Shown: positions 1 through 8,132 of the stretch, in pieces | How positions within the stretch are numbered: the stretch's first letter is position 1 | Layout: the number at the start of each line of letters is the position of its first letter | DNA from: Bdellovibrionales bacterium | Lineage (GTDB): Bacteria; Bdellovibrionota; Bdellovibrionia; Bdellovibrionales; UBA1609 | Length of the DNA: 64,000 bases | Reading direction: 5' to 3' | Assembly: GCA_027459485.1 (NCBI GenBank) | Contig: DAIDIG010000005.1 | Coordinates: forward strand, 1-64,000 | Notes under the pieces: model-generated | Told to the model about the DNA's origin: nothing | Seen by the model: the letters and a program-made list of their open reading frames with translations, nothing else | The model's database searches: none | Position numbers and translations under genes: made by a program

Positions 1-86
1 TAGATTCTTTCAGGCGGATCGTTTTTTAAACACAGGATTTTTTAGAGTCTGAAGATTCTAGAAGACCGTAAACGAAAGGAATGACT
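1..86. other. Leader of glutamine synthetase gene, cut by window edge
   Basis: AT-rich non-coding sequence. The only recognisable signal is the ribosome-binding site AAAGGA at 75-80. No promoter is convincing in the part that is present; a sigma-54 site could lie upstream of the window. Confidence 0.4.
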
Positions 87-2309
87 ATGCCGTCCACCGC
101 GACCGAGCGTGCCTCTGCGCTCAGAACCGCAGTTCAAACACAGATTCGAAATTTTGAAAAAGCACTGGGCGCCAACGGGCAACCTATACCGGTTTCTGAT
201 TATTTCGGCAGCCTCACATTCGGGCTCGCGCAAATGCGCGAGAAAATATCGAAAGAAGCTTACGACGACCTCTTGCAAACGCTCGATTTGGGCAAGAAGT
301 TGAAACCTGAAACTGCGCATGCGATCGCTGTCGTCATCAAAGATTGGGCGGTCGCTAAAGGCGTGACACATTTCTGCCATTGGTTTCAACCTATGACTGG
401 GCTCACCGCTGAAAAGCACGACGCCTTTATTTCAATCCATCATTCGCATCATTCTGAATTGCGGGTAGTAGAAAAGTTCACAGGGTCACAGCTCATTCAA
501 GGCGAACCGGATGCGTCGAGCTTTCCGAGCGGCGGAATGCGGTCAACGTTTGAAGCACGCGGGTACACGGCTTGGGACCCCGGCTCGCCACTTTTTATTA
601 TGGAAGACGAAACCGGTAAAACACTTTGCATCCCCACCATTTTTTTTGGTTACCACGGGCAAGCGCTAGATAACAAAACCCCGCTACTCCGTTCTGTGGA
701 TTCATTGTCGCGCGAAGCCTGCGAATTTTTGAAGTTGGTCGGCGATGTCGATGTCAAGAACGTTCAGGCCACCCTTGGCGCTGAACAAGAATACTTTCTT
801 ATCGATAAAAATTTCGTGGCTTTGCGACCCGACCTTATTATGACGGGGCGCACGCTACTTGGCGCACCATCGACTCGCGGTCAGCAGCTCGAAGATCATT
901 ATTTCGGCGCCATCCCTCGCCGCGTAAAGGCATTTATGGAAGACGCCGAACACGAACTTTACAAGTTGGGCATACCCGTCAAAACACGCCACAATGAAGT
1001 GGCCCCAAGCCAATTCGAGGTGGCGCCGATTTTTGAAGATGTCGGTATCAGTGCCGATCACAATACAATCACGATGGAAGTCTTAAAAAAGACCGCTCTT
1101 CGGCACGGCATGGTGTGTTTGCTTCACGAAAAGCCATTCGCCGGGATCAACGGAAGCGGCAAGCACAACAATTGGAGTATCCGAAACGACAAAGGCGAAA
1201 ATCTGCTCGACCCAGGCACCACACCCCACCAGAATCTGCGGTTCTTGGCCGTTCTCGCGATCGTTCTGAAATCTGTGTACGATCACGCCGATGTTTTACG
1301 CGCAAGTATCGCCACACCAGGCAATGATCACCGTCTCGGCGCGAACGAAGCTCCACCCGCTATAATTTCGGTGTTTCTTGGCTCGCTGTTGGGTCAAATT
1401 CTCGATAACATCGAAGCCGGCAAAGCGGTGCAAGCGACAGAGCGACAAATTCTTGACCTCGGCGTTGCAAAAATACCGAATATCTCGCGTGACTATACGG
1501 ATCGCAACCGAACAAGCCCATTTGCATTCACTGGCAACAAATTTGAATTTCGCGCGGTCGGTTCGTCCGCTAACGTCGCCGTACCGATGACATTTCTTAA
1601 CGGCGCCGTTGCGTTTGGTTTCAAGCAGGCGGCTCAACGTTTGAAAGATCTTCTAAAAGGCAAAGCAAATCGTGACGAATCGGTGATGGAGCTCATTCGT
1701 CAATTGATAACGGAATCGAAAAAAGTACGCTTCGAAGGCAACGGCTACTCCGAGGAATGGAAGGCCGAAGCAAAACGCCGAGGCCTGCCGATTATGAATA
1801 CAAGCGTTGAAGCGCTGCAAGTTCTCAATAATGCGAAGGCCACCGCGTTTTTGACTGAGATGAATATATTAACGGCAGAAGAGATCTCGAGTCGCTATCA
1901 CATCGCCGTCGAGCGGTACGTAAAGACACTTGAGATTGAACTCGGCTCGCTCGCCGAACTCGTGCAGACCCACGTCATCTCGGCAGTTGAGAAGCAGCTC
2001 ACACTGCACGCGAAGGTGAGTGAAGGCATCGGCGCGAGCGAATTGAAAAAGACCCATCGAAAGCGAATTGAGACGCTCGAAAAGGTCTTTGCTGCGGTAC
2101 TTGACCGCCTCGACTCTCTTGAAGAGAAACTCGACGAAATTCGCGGCATGCACGATGAATCGAAAAAAATGAAACTCATCGCCGATGAAGCCGTACCGGC
2201 GGCGGCGAAACTGCGCGAAGCCGCGGATGAAGCGGAACGGCTGGTCGCCGACGAACTTTGGCCGCTACCGAAATATCGCGAGATGCTGTTCGCGAATTCG
2301 CTCGCTTAA
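87..2309 (+). CDS. glnN: Type III glutamine synthetase
   Basis: Cytoplasmic enzyme that makes glutamine from glutamate, ammonium and ATP, the main entry of nitrogen. At 740 residues it fits the long GSIII class rather than GSI (about 470). Core motifs visible are LGAEQEYFLID near residue 230, RHNEVAPSQFEVAP near 300, GSGKHNNWS near 355 and NRTSPFAFTGNKFEFR near 474. The last 170 residues are highly charged and helical. An in-frame ATG lies at 81, but AAAGGA ends at base 80, so the ATG at 87 has the normal spacing and is preferred. A sigma-54 activator gene lies 1 kb downstream, but a regulatory link is only a guess. Confidence 0.95.
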   Translation: MPSTATERASALRTAVQTQIRNFEKALGANGQPIPVSDYFGSLTFGLAQMREKISKEAYDDLLQTLDLGKKLKPETAHAIAVVIKDWAVAKGVTHFCHWFQPMTGLTAEKHDAFISIHHSHHSELRVVEKFTGSQLIQGEPDASSFPSGGMRSTFEARGYTAWDPGSPLFIMEDETGKTLCIPTIFFGYHGQALDNKTPLLRSVDSLSREACEFLKLVGDVDVKNVQATLGAEQEYFLIDKNFVALRPDLIMTGRTLLGAPSTRGQQLEDHYFGAIPRRVKAFMEDAEHELYKLGIPVKTRHNEVAPSQFEVAPIFEDVGISADHNTITMEVLKKTALRHGMVCLLHEKPFAGINGSGKHNNWSIRNDKGENLLDPGTTPHQNLRFLAVLAIVLKSVYDHADVLRASIATPGNDHRLGANEAPPAIISVFLGSLLGQILDNIEAGKAVQATERQILDLGVAKIPNISRDYTDRNRTSPFAFTGNKFEFRAVGSSANVAVPMTFLNGAVAFGFKQAAQRLKDLLKGKANRDESVMELIRQLITESKKVRFEGNGYSEEWKAEAKRRGLPIMNTSVEALQVLNNAKATAFLTEMNILTAEEISSRYHIAVERYVKTLEIELGSLAELVQTHVISAVEKQLTLHAKVSEGIGASELKKTHRKRIETLEKVFAAVLDRLDSLEEKLDEIRGMHDESKKMKLIADEAVPAAAKLREAADEAERLVADELWPLPKYREMLFANSLA

Positions 2310-2319
2310 AGTCATGCGA

Positions 2320-2351
2320 ACCGACGATAGGCCAATCCGGACTTCGTCGGT
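2320..2351. terminator. Hairpin between convergent genes
   Basis: ACCGACGA and TCGTCGGT form an 8-bp perfect stem with a 16-nt loop, placed 10 nt after the glutamine synthetase stop and 17 nt after the stop of the reverse-strand gene. There is no T-run on either side, so termination by this hairpin is an inference from position. Confidence 0.45.
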
Positions 2352-2368
2352 CCAGCTGCCTAGCGGAA

Positions 2369-3079
2369 TTAATACTGGCGCTGCACGGTTGAAATCAGGT
2401 CTAGCTCGTCTTGAGAAAAGCCGGCTTGCGCGCGCAGATGAACCGCCATTTCAGCGCCGCGCGCAGGCAGCTTTTGCCGCCGATTGAGATCGTGAATCAT
2501 TGCTAGCATGGCGCCCTTAGGCTCAAGATCGGACTCATTTGCGATTCGACGAAACCATCGAGTGCCGAACGAAACGTGTTGAACTTCGTCACTTACAATT
2601 TTCGCGATAATCGCGTGCACATCTTGATTTTTAATCCCGCTCAATCGTCGTAAAAGAACCTCGCCCGAATCAAGCCCCGAACCTTCAAGATAACAATGAA
2701 CGATAAAAATTCGCTCGAGCAGTGTATCTTCAGGCGACACCGACGCGCTCAGCAATGCATGAACGGGCCACGCCCCCCATCGAAACCCGAGTTTCGCCAT
2801 GCCGCTTCGGCACAAATTAAAATGACCGATTTCTTCTTGAGTCAGAGCCGAAAGTTCAGTTCGAAATTCCGCGGGAGCGCTCGGGAACTCGTTCAATGTA
2901 CGAATTCCTAATTCGACTGCTTGCAATTCCACATTGGCAATATCATGAAGGAGCCGCGCTTGCCCATCTGGCGAATTCAGCCCAAGTTTGGGCGGCACCA
3001 TTTGCCTTTCAACTACCTGCACAGCTTGTCTTTGGTCGCGGGCCCACTGCGCAAGTTTGCTCAAATCCGTTTCAGTCAT
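2369..3079 (-). CDS. Ferritin-like DUF455 protein
   Basis: 236-residue soluble helical protein resembling the DUF455 ferritin-like family, a relative of the di-iron tRNA hydroxylase MiaE. A plausible metal-ligand set is visible: E51 in NVELQAVE, E83 and H86 in QEEIGHF, E132 in YLEGSGLD, and E165 and H168 in SDEVQHVSFGTRWF. Families with this fold bind two iron atoms and perform hydroxylation or redox chemistry, but the substrate of DUF455 proteins is not known to me. The ATG at 3079 follows a weak AAGG site. Two palindromes lie just upstream (3099-3140), so it may be regulated from there. Confidence 0.75.
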   Translation of the reverse strand: MTETDLSKLAQWARDQRQAVQVVERQMVPPKLGLNSPDGQARLLHDIANVELQAVELGIRTLNEFPSAPAEFRTELSALTQEEIGHFNLCRSGMAKLGFRWGAWPVHALLSASVSPEDTLLERIFIVHCYLEGSGLDSGEVLLRRLSGIKNQDVHAIIAKIVSDEVQHVSFGTRWFRRIANESDLEPKGAMLAMIHDLNRRQKLPARGAEMAVHLRAQAGFSQDELDLISTVQRQY

Positions 3080-3098
3080 AAAATTTCGCCTTCAGATT

Positions 3099-3140
3099 GA
3101 CAAATTGTCTCATTAACCTAAACATGATTGTCAAATTGAC
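3099..3140. promoter_or_regulatory. Pair of 11-bp palindromes, probable operator
   Basis: GACAAATTGTC (3099-3109) and GTCAAATTGAC (3130-3140) are both perfect palindromes with 5-bp arms and one central base. Their centres are 31 bp apart, close to three helical turns, which suits two dimers bound on one DNA face. They sit 20-60 bp upstream of the reverse-strand DUF455 gene and 140-180 bp upstream of the sigma-54 activator gene. Confidence 0.45.
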
Positions 3141-3223
3141 CCGTCGCTTCAACGAGCAGCTGATGCCCCGCTTGAAAACTCTTGTGGTATCAGCAACTTG
3201 CATCCAGTGATGAGTAACGATTT

Positions 3224-3238
3224 TGGCACAGCTATTGA
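3224..3238 (+). promoter_or_regulatory. Sigma-54-like promoter of the response regulator gene
   Basis: TTGGCAC, five bases, then TTGAA. The GG element (3225-3226) and the -12 element have the required 10-bp separation, but -12 reads GA instead of GC. Nine of the surrounding positions match the consensus sigma-54 site at 63728 (TTGGCACAGC.ATTG). Predicted start near 3250, 29 nt before the gene. The mismatch at -12 lowers confidence. Confidence 0.45.
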
Positions 3239-3278
3239 AGTGATCACTTTGTAGGGCCATTAACCAAGGACACTCCTA

Positions 3279-4682
3279 ATGAGAATTGAAAAGAAAGTAG
3301 CAGTCGTTGATGACGACGTCGAAATGGGGCGCGTTGTAAAAGATCTTCTGTCAGATGAGGGTTACGCCGTTTCACAATTTACATCGGCAGCCGATGCGCT
3401 CGTTGCATTCAAAAAAGAAAAACCTCAAGTTTTGATCACCGATCATAAAATGAAAGACATCGACGGACTCATGTTTCTGAAAAAGGTCCAATCCGATTAC
3501 CCCGAAATTACGTCACTGATGATGACGGCATTTGGATCGATCGATACAGCAATCGCGGCAATGAAAGCCGGCGCATTTCACTATATTGTGAAGCCGTTCA
3601 AAAACGACGAGCTCGTGCTATTTGTGAAACGCGCTTTTGAAAACGTAGATCTTAAGCAAGAAAACACATCCCTCAAGCAGCAAATTAACAAGAGTTTTAG
3701 TCTCGAAAATATTGTGGGCAAAAGCTCAGCGATTGCATCCGTTTTTGAATTGGTGAAGCTTGTTTCGGCGGCTTCCGCCAATGTTCTCATTCTTGGCGAA
3801 AGCGGCACTGGCAAAGAACTGATCGCGCGCGCGATTCACAACTCGAGCCCACGAAGTAACAAGTCGTTTGTGGCTGTCAATTGTACGGCCATCCCCGAAA
3901 ACCTTCTCGAAAGCGAAATGTTTGGTCACGTTCGAGGTGCGTTCACCGGAGCTATTGCCGACAAAAAGGGGCTATTTGAAGAAGCCCACGGCGGAACACT
4001 TTTCTTGGATGAAATCGGCGATCTTAGCTTGCCACTCCAAGCTAAACTGTTGCGTGTACTACAAGATCAGCAAATTCGCCCAGTCGGCAGTAGCCAATCT
4101 AAACAAGTCGATGTTCGCATCATTGCGGCCACCCACCGCGATTTAAAAATAATGGCAAAAGACGGCAAGTTTCGTGAAGATCTGTTTTACCGCCTCAACG
4201 TAATTCCGATTCAGGTCCCTCCACTTCGCGAACGCATGGAAGACGTCCCCCTACTTGTCGAGACTTTCATTACGAAATTTTCGGCTCGAAACAATTCTAA
4301 GGTTAAGAGCATTTCGCCCGAAGCCATGGCTCTCTTAATGGCCCACCCCTGGCCGGGAAATGTCAGAGAATTAGAAAACGTCATCGAAAGAGCGATGGTC
4401 TTAAGTCGTGGCGAATCGATTGAAAAAACAGTCGTTCTCGATAGCGCGCTTCAAGAAGCAAAACAAAACATCGAGCAATTGCACAGCGACACACCGACAC
4501 TCGAAAAACTCGAAGAACGCTACATCAAAATGACGCTTGCAAAAACCAATTACAAAAAAGACGAAACGGCGAAGATTCTGGGCATCAGTCGCCGAACACT
4601 TTATCGCAAAGAACGGGCTTACGGCATGATTTCGGGTGAAACGCCTGAGCCGCAAGACGAAACAGACGAAACCTCTAAATAG
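3279..4682 (+). CDS. Sigma-54-dependent response regulator, NtrC family
   Basis: 467 residues in the standard three-part order. A receiver domain (1-120) has the acidic pocket D11-D13, phospho-acceptor D55 in LITDHKM, T83 and K105. An AAA+ domain follows with Walker A GESGTGKE (173-180), the sigma-54 contact loop GAFTGA (220-225) and Walker B GGTLFLDEIGDL (about 238-249). A Fis-type helix-turn-helix ends the protein (ETAKILGISRRTLYRKERAYG, about 429-449). It should activate RpoN promoters when phosphorylated by a histidine kinase, none of which is adjacent. A good GAGG-poor leader contains AAGGACACTCCTA before the ATG. The upstream sigma-54-like element hints at autoregulation. Targets are unknown; the site at 63728 is one candidate. 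Confidence 0.92.
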   Translation: MRIEKKVAVVDDDVEMGRVVKDLLSDEGYAVSQFTSAADALVAFKKEKPQVLITDHKMKDIDGLMFLKKVQSDYPEITSLMMTAFGSIDTAIAAMKAGAFHYIVKPFKNDELVLFVKRAFENVDLKQENTSLKQQINKSFSLENIVGKSSAIASVFELVKLVSAASANVLILGESGTGKELIARAIHNSSPRSNKSFVAVNCTAIPENLLESEMFGHVRGAFTGAIADKKGLFEEAHGGTLFLDEIGDLSLPLQAKLLRVLQDQQIRPVGSSQSKQVDVRIIAATHRDLKIMAKDGKFREDLFYRLNVIPIQVPPLRERMEDVPLLVETFITKFSARNNSKVKSISPEAMALLMAHPWPGNVRELENVIERAMVLSRGESIEKTVVLDSALQEAKQNIEQLHSDTPTLEKLEERYIKMTLAKTNYKKDETAKILGISRRTLYRKERAYGMISGETPEPQDETDETSK

Positions 4683-4690
4683 AGGTTTCG
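4667..4690. terminator. Hairpin overlapping the response regulator stop codon
   Basis: CGAAACCTCT-AAAT-AGAGGTTTCG is a perfect 10-bp stem with a 4-nt loop. The TAG stop (4680-4682) begins at the end of the loop. No T-run follows on either strand, so it is terminator-like in shape only. It also lies 43 nt beyond the stop of the convergent cytochrome gene. Confidence 0.5.
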
Positions 4691-4732
4691 CTGAATTCAA
4701 TTCGACAATTTTCTATTTGCCTTTTTGTCTTT

Positions 4733-5722
4733 CTATTTTAGACCTTGAATATAGTTTGCCAGATTCGTCTCATCATCTTTTGTCAGATGCTGCACAAATG
4801 TTGGCATAACAGTGGCCTCAGTGCGCTCGCCTTTTTTGAAGGCCTCGAGTTGTCGCACAATATAATCCGAGAATTGCCCAGCTAGCCGCGGAGCCGAACC
4901 AGAGCCCTGGCCAGCGTCACCGTGACAAAGCATGCAGGCTGGCACACCTTGCGCCGGGATGCCGTTTTCAAAAATAGTTTTGCCAAGAGCCGCTCGAGCC
5001 GGGTCACCCGGCGTGTTGGCCACAGGCGTCTGCGTGCTAAAATATTCGGCGAGCAACTGAATAGTCGGATCGTCGAGACTTGAGGCCGGACCCCACATAT
5101 ACATTTGCGCATTATTATCTTTGCGCGCGTGGCTTCGAAACGCCTTCAGCTCCGTCTCAACGTACCAATCCTTTTGACCCGCGATTCGCGGAAAGATGGA
5201 CGACGTGCTATTGCCGTTATTACCGTGGCAAACAAAACACTCTTGGTTAAGAAGGTTTTGTATTGGAGCAAAATCGGGCGGCGGTTGAGGCGTTGGTGCA
5301 GGTGTCGGAGACGGTGATGGGCCCGGCGAAGGTGAAGGCGTCGGCCCGCCCCCGCTCGGTGCATCTTCCGGTGCACCGGCTTTGATCCAGGCGCCGATTT
5401 CTTGCCGTTCGCCCTCGGTGATAGCGGCAGCTTGAGCTGTACCGGGCGGCGGCATTTTATCTTCCACTACGGCCCATTGATAAATTTTGTCGCGAAACGA
5501 ATACGCCGTATTATAGTCCTGCCAGTTGGGTTCAGGTTTACCGGGGCCATGACAAGCTCCGCAGCGCTGAACAAAAATTGCTTTTATAGAGCCATTATAC
5601 GTCAGCATGCCGGCAACTACGGAGCCGCCAGCACCATCCATCGGCACATACAAATGCGGGCCGCTGGGATTACAACCAATAAGACTGAAAGCAAATAATG
5701 CGATGGCTATTATGAGTTTCAA
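4733..5722 (-). CDS. Three-haem c-type cytochrome lipoprotein
   Basis: 329-residue exported protein with lipobox LIGC17, so probably anchored in a membrane and facing the periplasm. Three haem sites are visible: C54GACH58, C162FVCH166 and C263MLCH267. A Pro/Ser/Thr linker (about 119-150) separates an N-terminal monohaem domain from two tandem class I domains that look like cytochrome c4 (FPRIAGQ and APRLAGQ after the haems). Such proteins shuttle electrons to terminal oxidases. The start is TTG: GAGGG lies 8 bases upstream and no ATG fits. It is divergent from the haem-porin gene, suggesting one electron route. Confidence 0.85.
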   Translation of the reverse strand: MKLIIAIALFAFSLIGCNPSGPHLYVPMDGAGGSVVAGMLTYNGSIKAIFVQRCGACHGPGKPEPNWQDYNTAYSFRDKIYQWAVVEDKMPPPGTAQAAAITEGERQEIGAWIKAGAPEDAPSGGGPTPSPSPGPSPSPTPAPTPQPPPDFAPIQNLLNQECFVCHGNNGNSTSSIFPRIAGQKDWYVETELKAFRSHARKDNNAQMYMWGPASSLDDPTIQLLAEYFSTQTPVANTPGDPARAALGKTIFENGIPAQGVPACMLCHGDAGQGSGSAPRLAGQFSDYIVRQLEAFKKGERTEATVMPTFVQHLTKDDETNLANYIQGLK

Positions 5723-5953
5723 TTGATATCCCTCTTTTTAATTGTCTCATTTTTATACAGCAATTTGCATGCCGCCGCCATAGAGTCAGGTGGTTCTAGA
5801 TAATTTTTTAACTGTGACAGTTTGTCGCCAAAGCTCGGCCAACTTGTCTCGCAAAATTGTGAGCTACATTGTAATCACTCGAGATTTCTATCGGCGACCC
5901 AATTGCAATTACAAAAATTACAGAGGATCAGTCTGACAAATTGGGAGGACACC
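5723..5953. promoter_or_regulatory. Divergent control region of the cytochrome island
   Basis: 231 bp between the two divergent cytochrome genes. It contains AATTGTCTCATT (5740-5751), identical to 3103-3114 upstream of the DUF455 gene, and TGACAAATTG (5934-5943), identical to 3098-3107. No clear -35/-10 pair was found. The shared words may mark a common regulator. Confidence 0.4.
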
Positions 5954-7219
5954 ATGGTTGTACTATTAACATTTCTGTCGCTCGCCTTTTTCGGCAGTAA
6001 CGTACATGCATTGCCGGCGTTCGCACGACGTTACAACGTTTCGTGTTCGATGTGCCACACCGACGGAGCCGCTCCCCACTTAACCGAGCTTGGGTACATC
6101 TTTCGTCGGATGGCGTTTCATTTGCCTGGTCAGCTGGGTGATGAGAAGGGCGACGACGCTAGCATGAAAGTGACTAACCACTCCGCTGTTGGCGTCAACG
6201 TTGCCTATCAATACGCATCTAATAGTAGTGCGGGCCAAACAACGACAAGCGCCAATGGTATCAACGTACCCGAAGTCGAGTTGTGGCCTTTAGTTGGAGG
6301 TTTTTTCGGTAATTGGGGCGTGTGGTCCGAAGTCGACGCCACACCCGCCACAAATACGGACGGCGGCGGTCTCGACATCCCGATGGCGGATGTGCGCTAT
6401 GCGTACGGTACGCCCGATTTGTTTTACAATTTTCGCGCCGGCATGATGGCGCCTGAGGGCTTCGGCGCATCCGACCAATGGCTGGATGACGGCAACATAC
6501 CGCTTATGGAACTTCTCACCCCCTACAAAAACCAAGACACCTTGGCCACTCCGCTAGGAGCGATGAACTCAGCCGAACTTGGATTCGAAGCTGGCATTAA
6601 TTATAAGCAATCGCATTTGACTCTCGGCTACTACGACGGTTACGCCGACCAAGCGTTGGCGCCCTCGTCTAGCAGTTCGTCAGCGCTGGTACCGGCGACG
6701 TTAAAAACGAACGACACCGGCATGCGAGACGTGAAAGTGCAACTCGATCAATTTGCCGGCAAATACGGCGAAATCACCGCGGCTTACTACCATGGCTCCA
6801 TCCCGCTCACATTTTTAGGCGATGCCACCCAGCCCTGGCTCGACAATTACGATCAGGAGCGCGTGTATCTGACGGCTTTTGCGATCCCGAACAAACTCGA
6901 TGTTGTGGCGGGTGCATCGTGGGCGCAAAACCAGTACGTCGACGTGAGCACGACGCCCGCTGGTAATTTCGAAAGCCGAGGCGAATTCGTCGGCGCCTAC
7001 TACTATGCAACGCCGCACATGGTAATCGCCGCGCGTGCCGACAAGTTCTTTTATAACTTCGAACAAAGCGCGACTGGCACCTCCCTACAGGTCAGCTTGC
7101 CATACGGTAACCACATCTTTATATTTCACTATAATCGCACGGCATCGGACATAGCTAACGGTCCGCTTTCGCAAGGCTGGAACAACGACGTCGGTTTCGA
7201 TTTGAGATTTTTACTCTAG
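5954..7219 (+). CDS. Cyc2-like fused monohaem cytochrome-porin
   Basis: 421 residues. A signal peptide (1-19, ending NVHA) is followed at once by the haem-binding stretch LPAFARRYNVSCSMCH (C31, C34, H35) and then a PhLteLGyiFRrm segment. This resembles the N-terminus of outer-membrane cytochrome-porins such as Cyc2. The remaining 350 residues alternate polar and aromatic positions and end in FLL, as expected for a beta-barrel. Family members carry electrons across the outer membrane; in Cyc2 the donor is Fe(II). Donor and direction here are unknown. The ATG at 5954 is chosen because GGGAGGA sits 6 bases upstream and the signal peptide begins there. A cytochrome c gene follows after 18 bp. Confidence 0.75.
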   Translation: MVVLLTFLSLAFFGSNVHALPAFARRYNVSCSMCHTDGAAPHLTELGYIFRRMAFHLPGQLGDEKGDDASMKVTNHSAVGVNVAYQYASNSSAGQTTTSANGINVPEVELWPLVGGFFGNWGVWSEVDATPATNTDGGGLDIPMADVRYAYGTPDLFYNFRAGMMAPEGFGASDQWLDDGNIPLMELLTPYKNQDTLATPLGAMNSAELGFEAGINYKQSHLTLGYYDGYADQALAPSSSSSSALVPATLKTNDTGMRDVKVQLDQFAGKYGEITAAYYHGSIPLTFLGDATQPWLDNYDQERVYLTAFAIPNKLDVVAGASWAQNQYVDVSTTPAGNFESRGEFVGAYYYATPHMVIAARADKFFYNFEQSATGTSLQVSLPYGNHIFIFHYNRTASDIANGPLSQGWNNDVGFDLRFLL

Positions 7220-7237
7220 ACTAGAAGGAGAATAGAA

Positions 7238-7579
7238 ATGAAAACAGCAGCATTCATAATCATCGCAATCGCAACCGCCTCGAGTTTAACCTACGCGAAA
7301 GACGCAGCCCTCGTAGCGAAAGGCAAAGCCATTTTCAAGGTGAATTGCGAAACTTGCCACGGCGAAAAGGCCGACGGTATGGGCCCCGCCGGTCAATACA
7401 TGTCGCCCCATCCGCGTAACCTTGTAAAAGATAAATTTAAAGCCGGTGATTCGACGGCTCAGATTTACAACACCGTCACAAACGGTTTGCCGAATACGGC
7501 GATGGTCGGCTTTCCGCAACTCACCGATGCCGATCGGCACGCGGTCGCAGCGTACGTTAAAAGCCTGCGCGCACACTAA
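7238..7579 (+). CDS. Small periplasmic cytochrome c, class I
   Basis: 113 residues: signal peptide (about 1-20, ending TYA), haem motif C37ETCH41, and a probable axial methionine M89 in NTAMVGFP, followed by a C-terminal helix (LTDADRHAVAAYVKSL). This is the standard monohaem fold. AGAAGGAG precedes the ATG by 8 bases. It lies 18 bp downstream of the haem-porin gene, so it is the likely periplasmic partner passing electrons to or from the barrel. Confidence 0.88.
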   Translation: MKTAAFIIIAIATASSLTYAKDAALVAKGKAIFKVNCETCHGEKADGMGPAGQYMSPHPRNLVKDKFKAGDSTAQIYNTVTNGLPNTAMVGFPQLTDADRHAVAAYVKSLRAH

Positions 7580-7580
7580 G

Positions 7581-7596
7581 CTCCAAGTGGAGTTTT
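7581..7596 (+). terminator. Weak terminator after the cytochrome c gene
   Basis: CTCC-AAGT-GGAG followed by TTTT, starting 2 nt after the stop codon. The stem is short, so function is uncertain. Confidence 0.35.
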
Positions 7597-7629
7597 ATCG
7601 TTTTGCGCTTACGTGCTCGATAAAAAATA

Positions 7630-7655
7630 AAATCGCCGGCCGCAGCCGGCGATTT
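7630..7655 (-). terminator. Rho-independent terminator of the ECF sigma operon
   Basis: AAATCGCCGGC-CGCA-GCCGGCGATTT is a perfect 11-bp stem with a 4-nt loop. Read on the reverse strand it is followed by TTTTATTTTTTA. It therefore ends transcripts coming from the operon at 7701-10800; on the forward strand only TTT follows. Confidence 0.85.
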
Positions 7656-7700
7656 CCCCGCAAGTCGTAGGCTTAGAGGCACTTTTGAATTTAGCTCAGC

Positions 7701-8108
7701 TCAATCACCATGTGAAGAGCCGGATTCGGCAGAGTCGCCTTTTTCATTTTGACCGTCGCGCTCATGGCCTACGGCATTGACATCATCATGATCGTCGGAT
7801 CGATCGACAGTCGCGCTATCCGGCACATCATGGTCTTCTTTCTCTTTTGCTTCGCGGTTCCATTTTTTAGAATGCTCAGCCCGCTCGCTGGCACTCTCGG
7901 TTGCCTCCTTTTGCGCTTCGTTTGCCACTGCTTGGCCAAATGCGGAGTCTTCAGCTTCGTGAGAGTTCGCTTGCGCGGCCTCATTGGTTTCTTCAACGGC
8001 TTTATCGAAACTTTGGCTGTCTGCGCTCGTCGCGGGCGCCAAAGTCTGCCCGAATGAGAGCGGCGAAAAGATCAGGCATATAGCCGCCGCGAAAATGATA
8101 CGCTTCAT
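7701..8108 (-). CDS. Small secreted acidic protein of unknown function
   Basis: 135 residues: signal peptide (about 1-20, ending SFGQ), then a very hydrophilic region rich in Glu, Asp, Lys, Ser and His with no cysteine and no recognisable domain, probably disordered. AAGGAGG lies 6 bases before the ATG. It is the last gene of the operon with the TPR barrel, sigma factor and probable anti-sigma factor and lies just before a strong terminator. I do not recognise it. Confidence 0.65.
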   Translation of the reverse strand: MKRIIFAAAICLIFSPLSFGQTLAPATSADSQSFDKAVEETNEAAQANSHEAEDSAFGQAVANEAQKEATESASERAEHSKKWNREAKEKEDHDVPDSATVDRSDDHDDVNAVGHERDGQNEKGDSAESGSSHGD

Positions 8109-8132
8109 GTTAGCCTCCTTGTGGCTATGGCT

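Noticed and set aside
5822-5953. 44-codon N-terminal extension of the haem-porin
   Set aside because: No export signal at its start, while ATG 5954 has a strong ribosome-binding site and starts a signal peptide.
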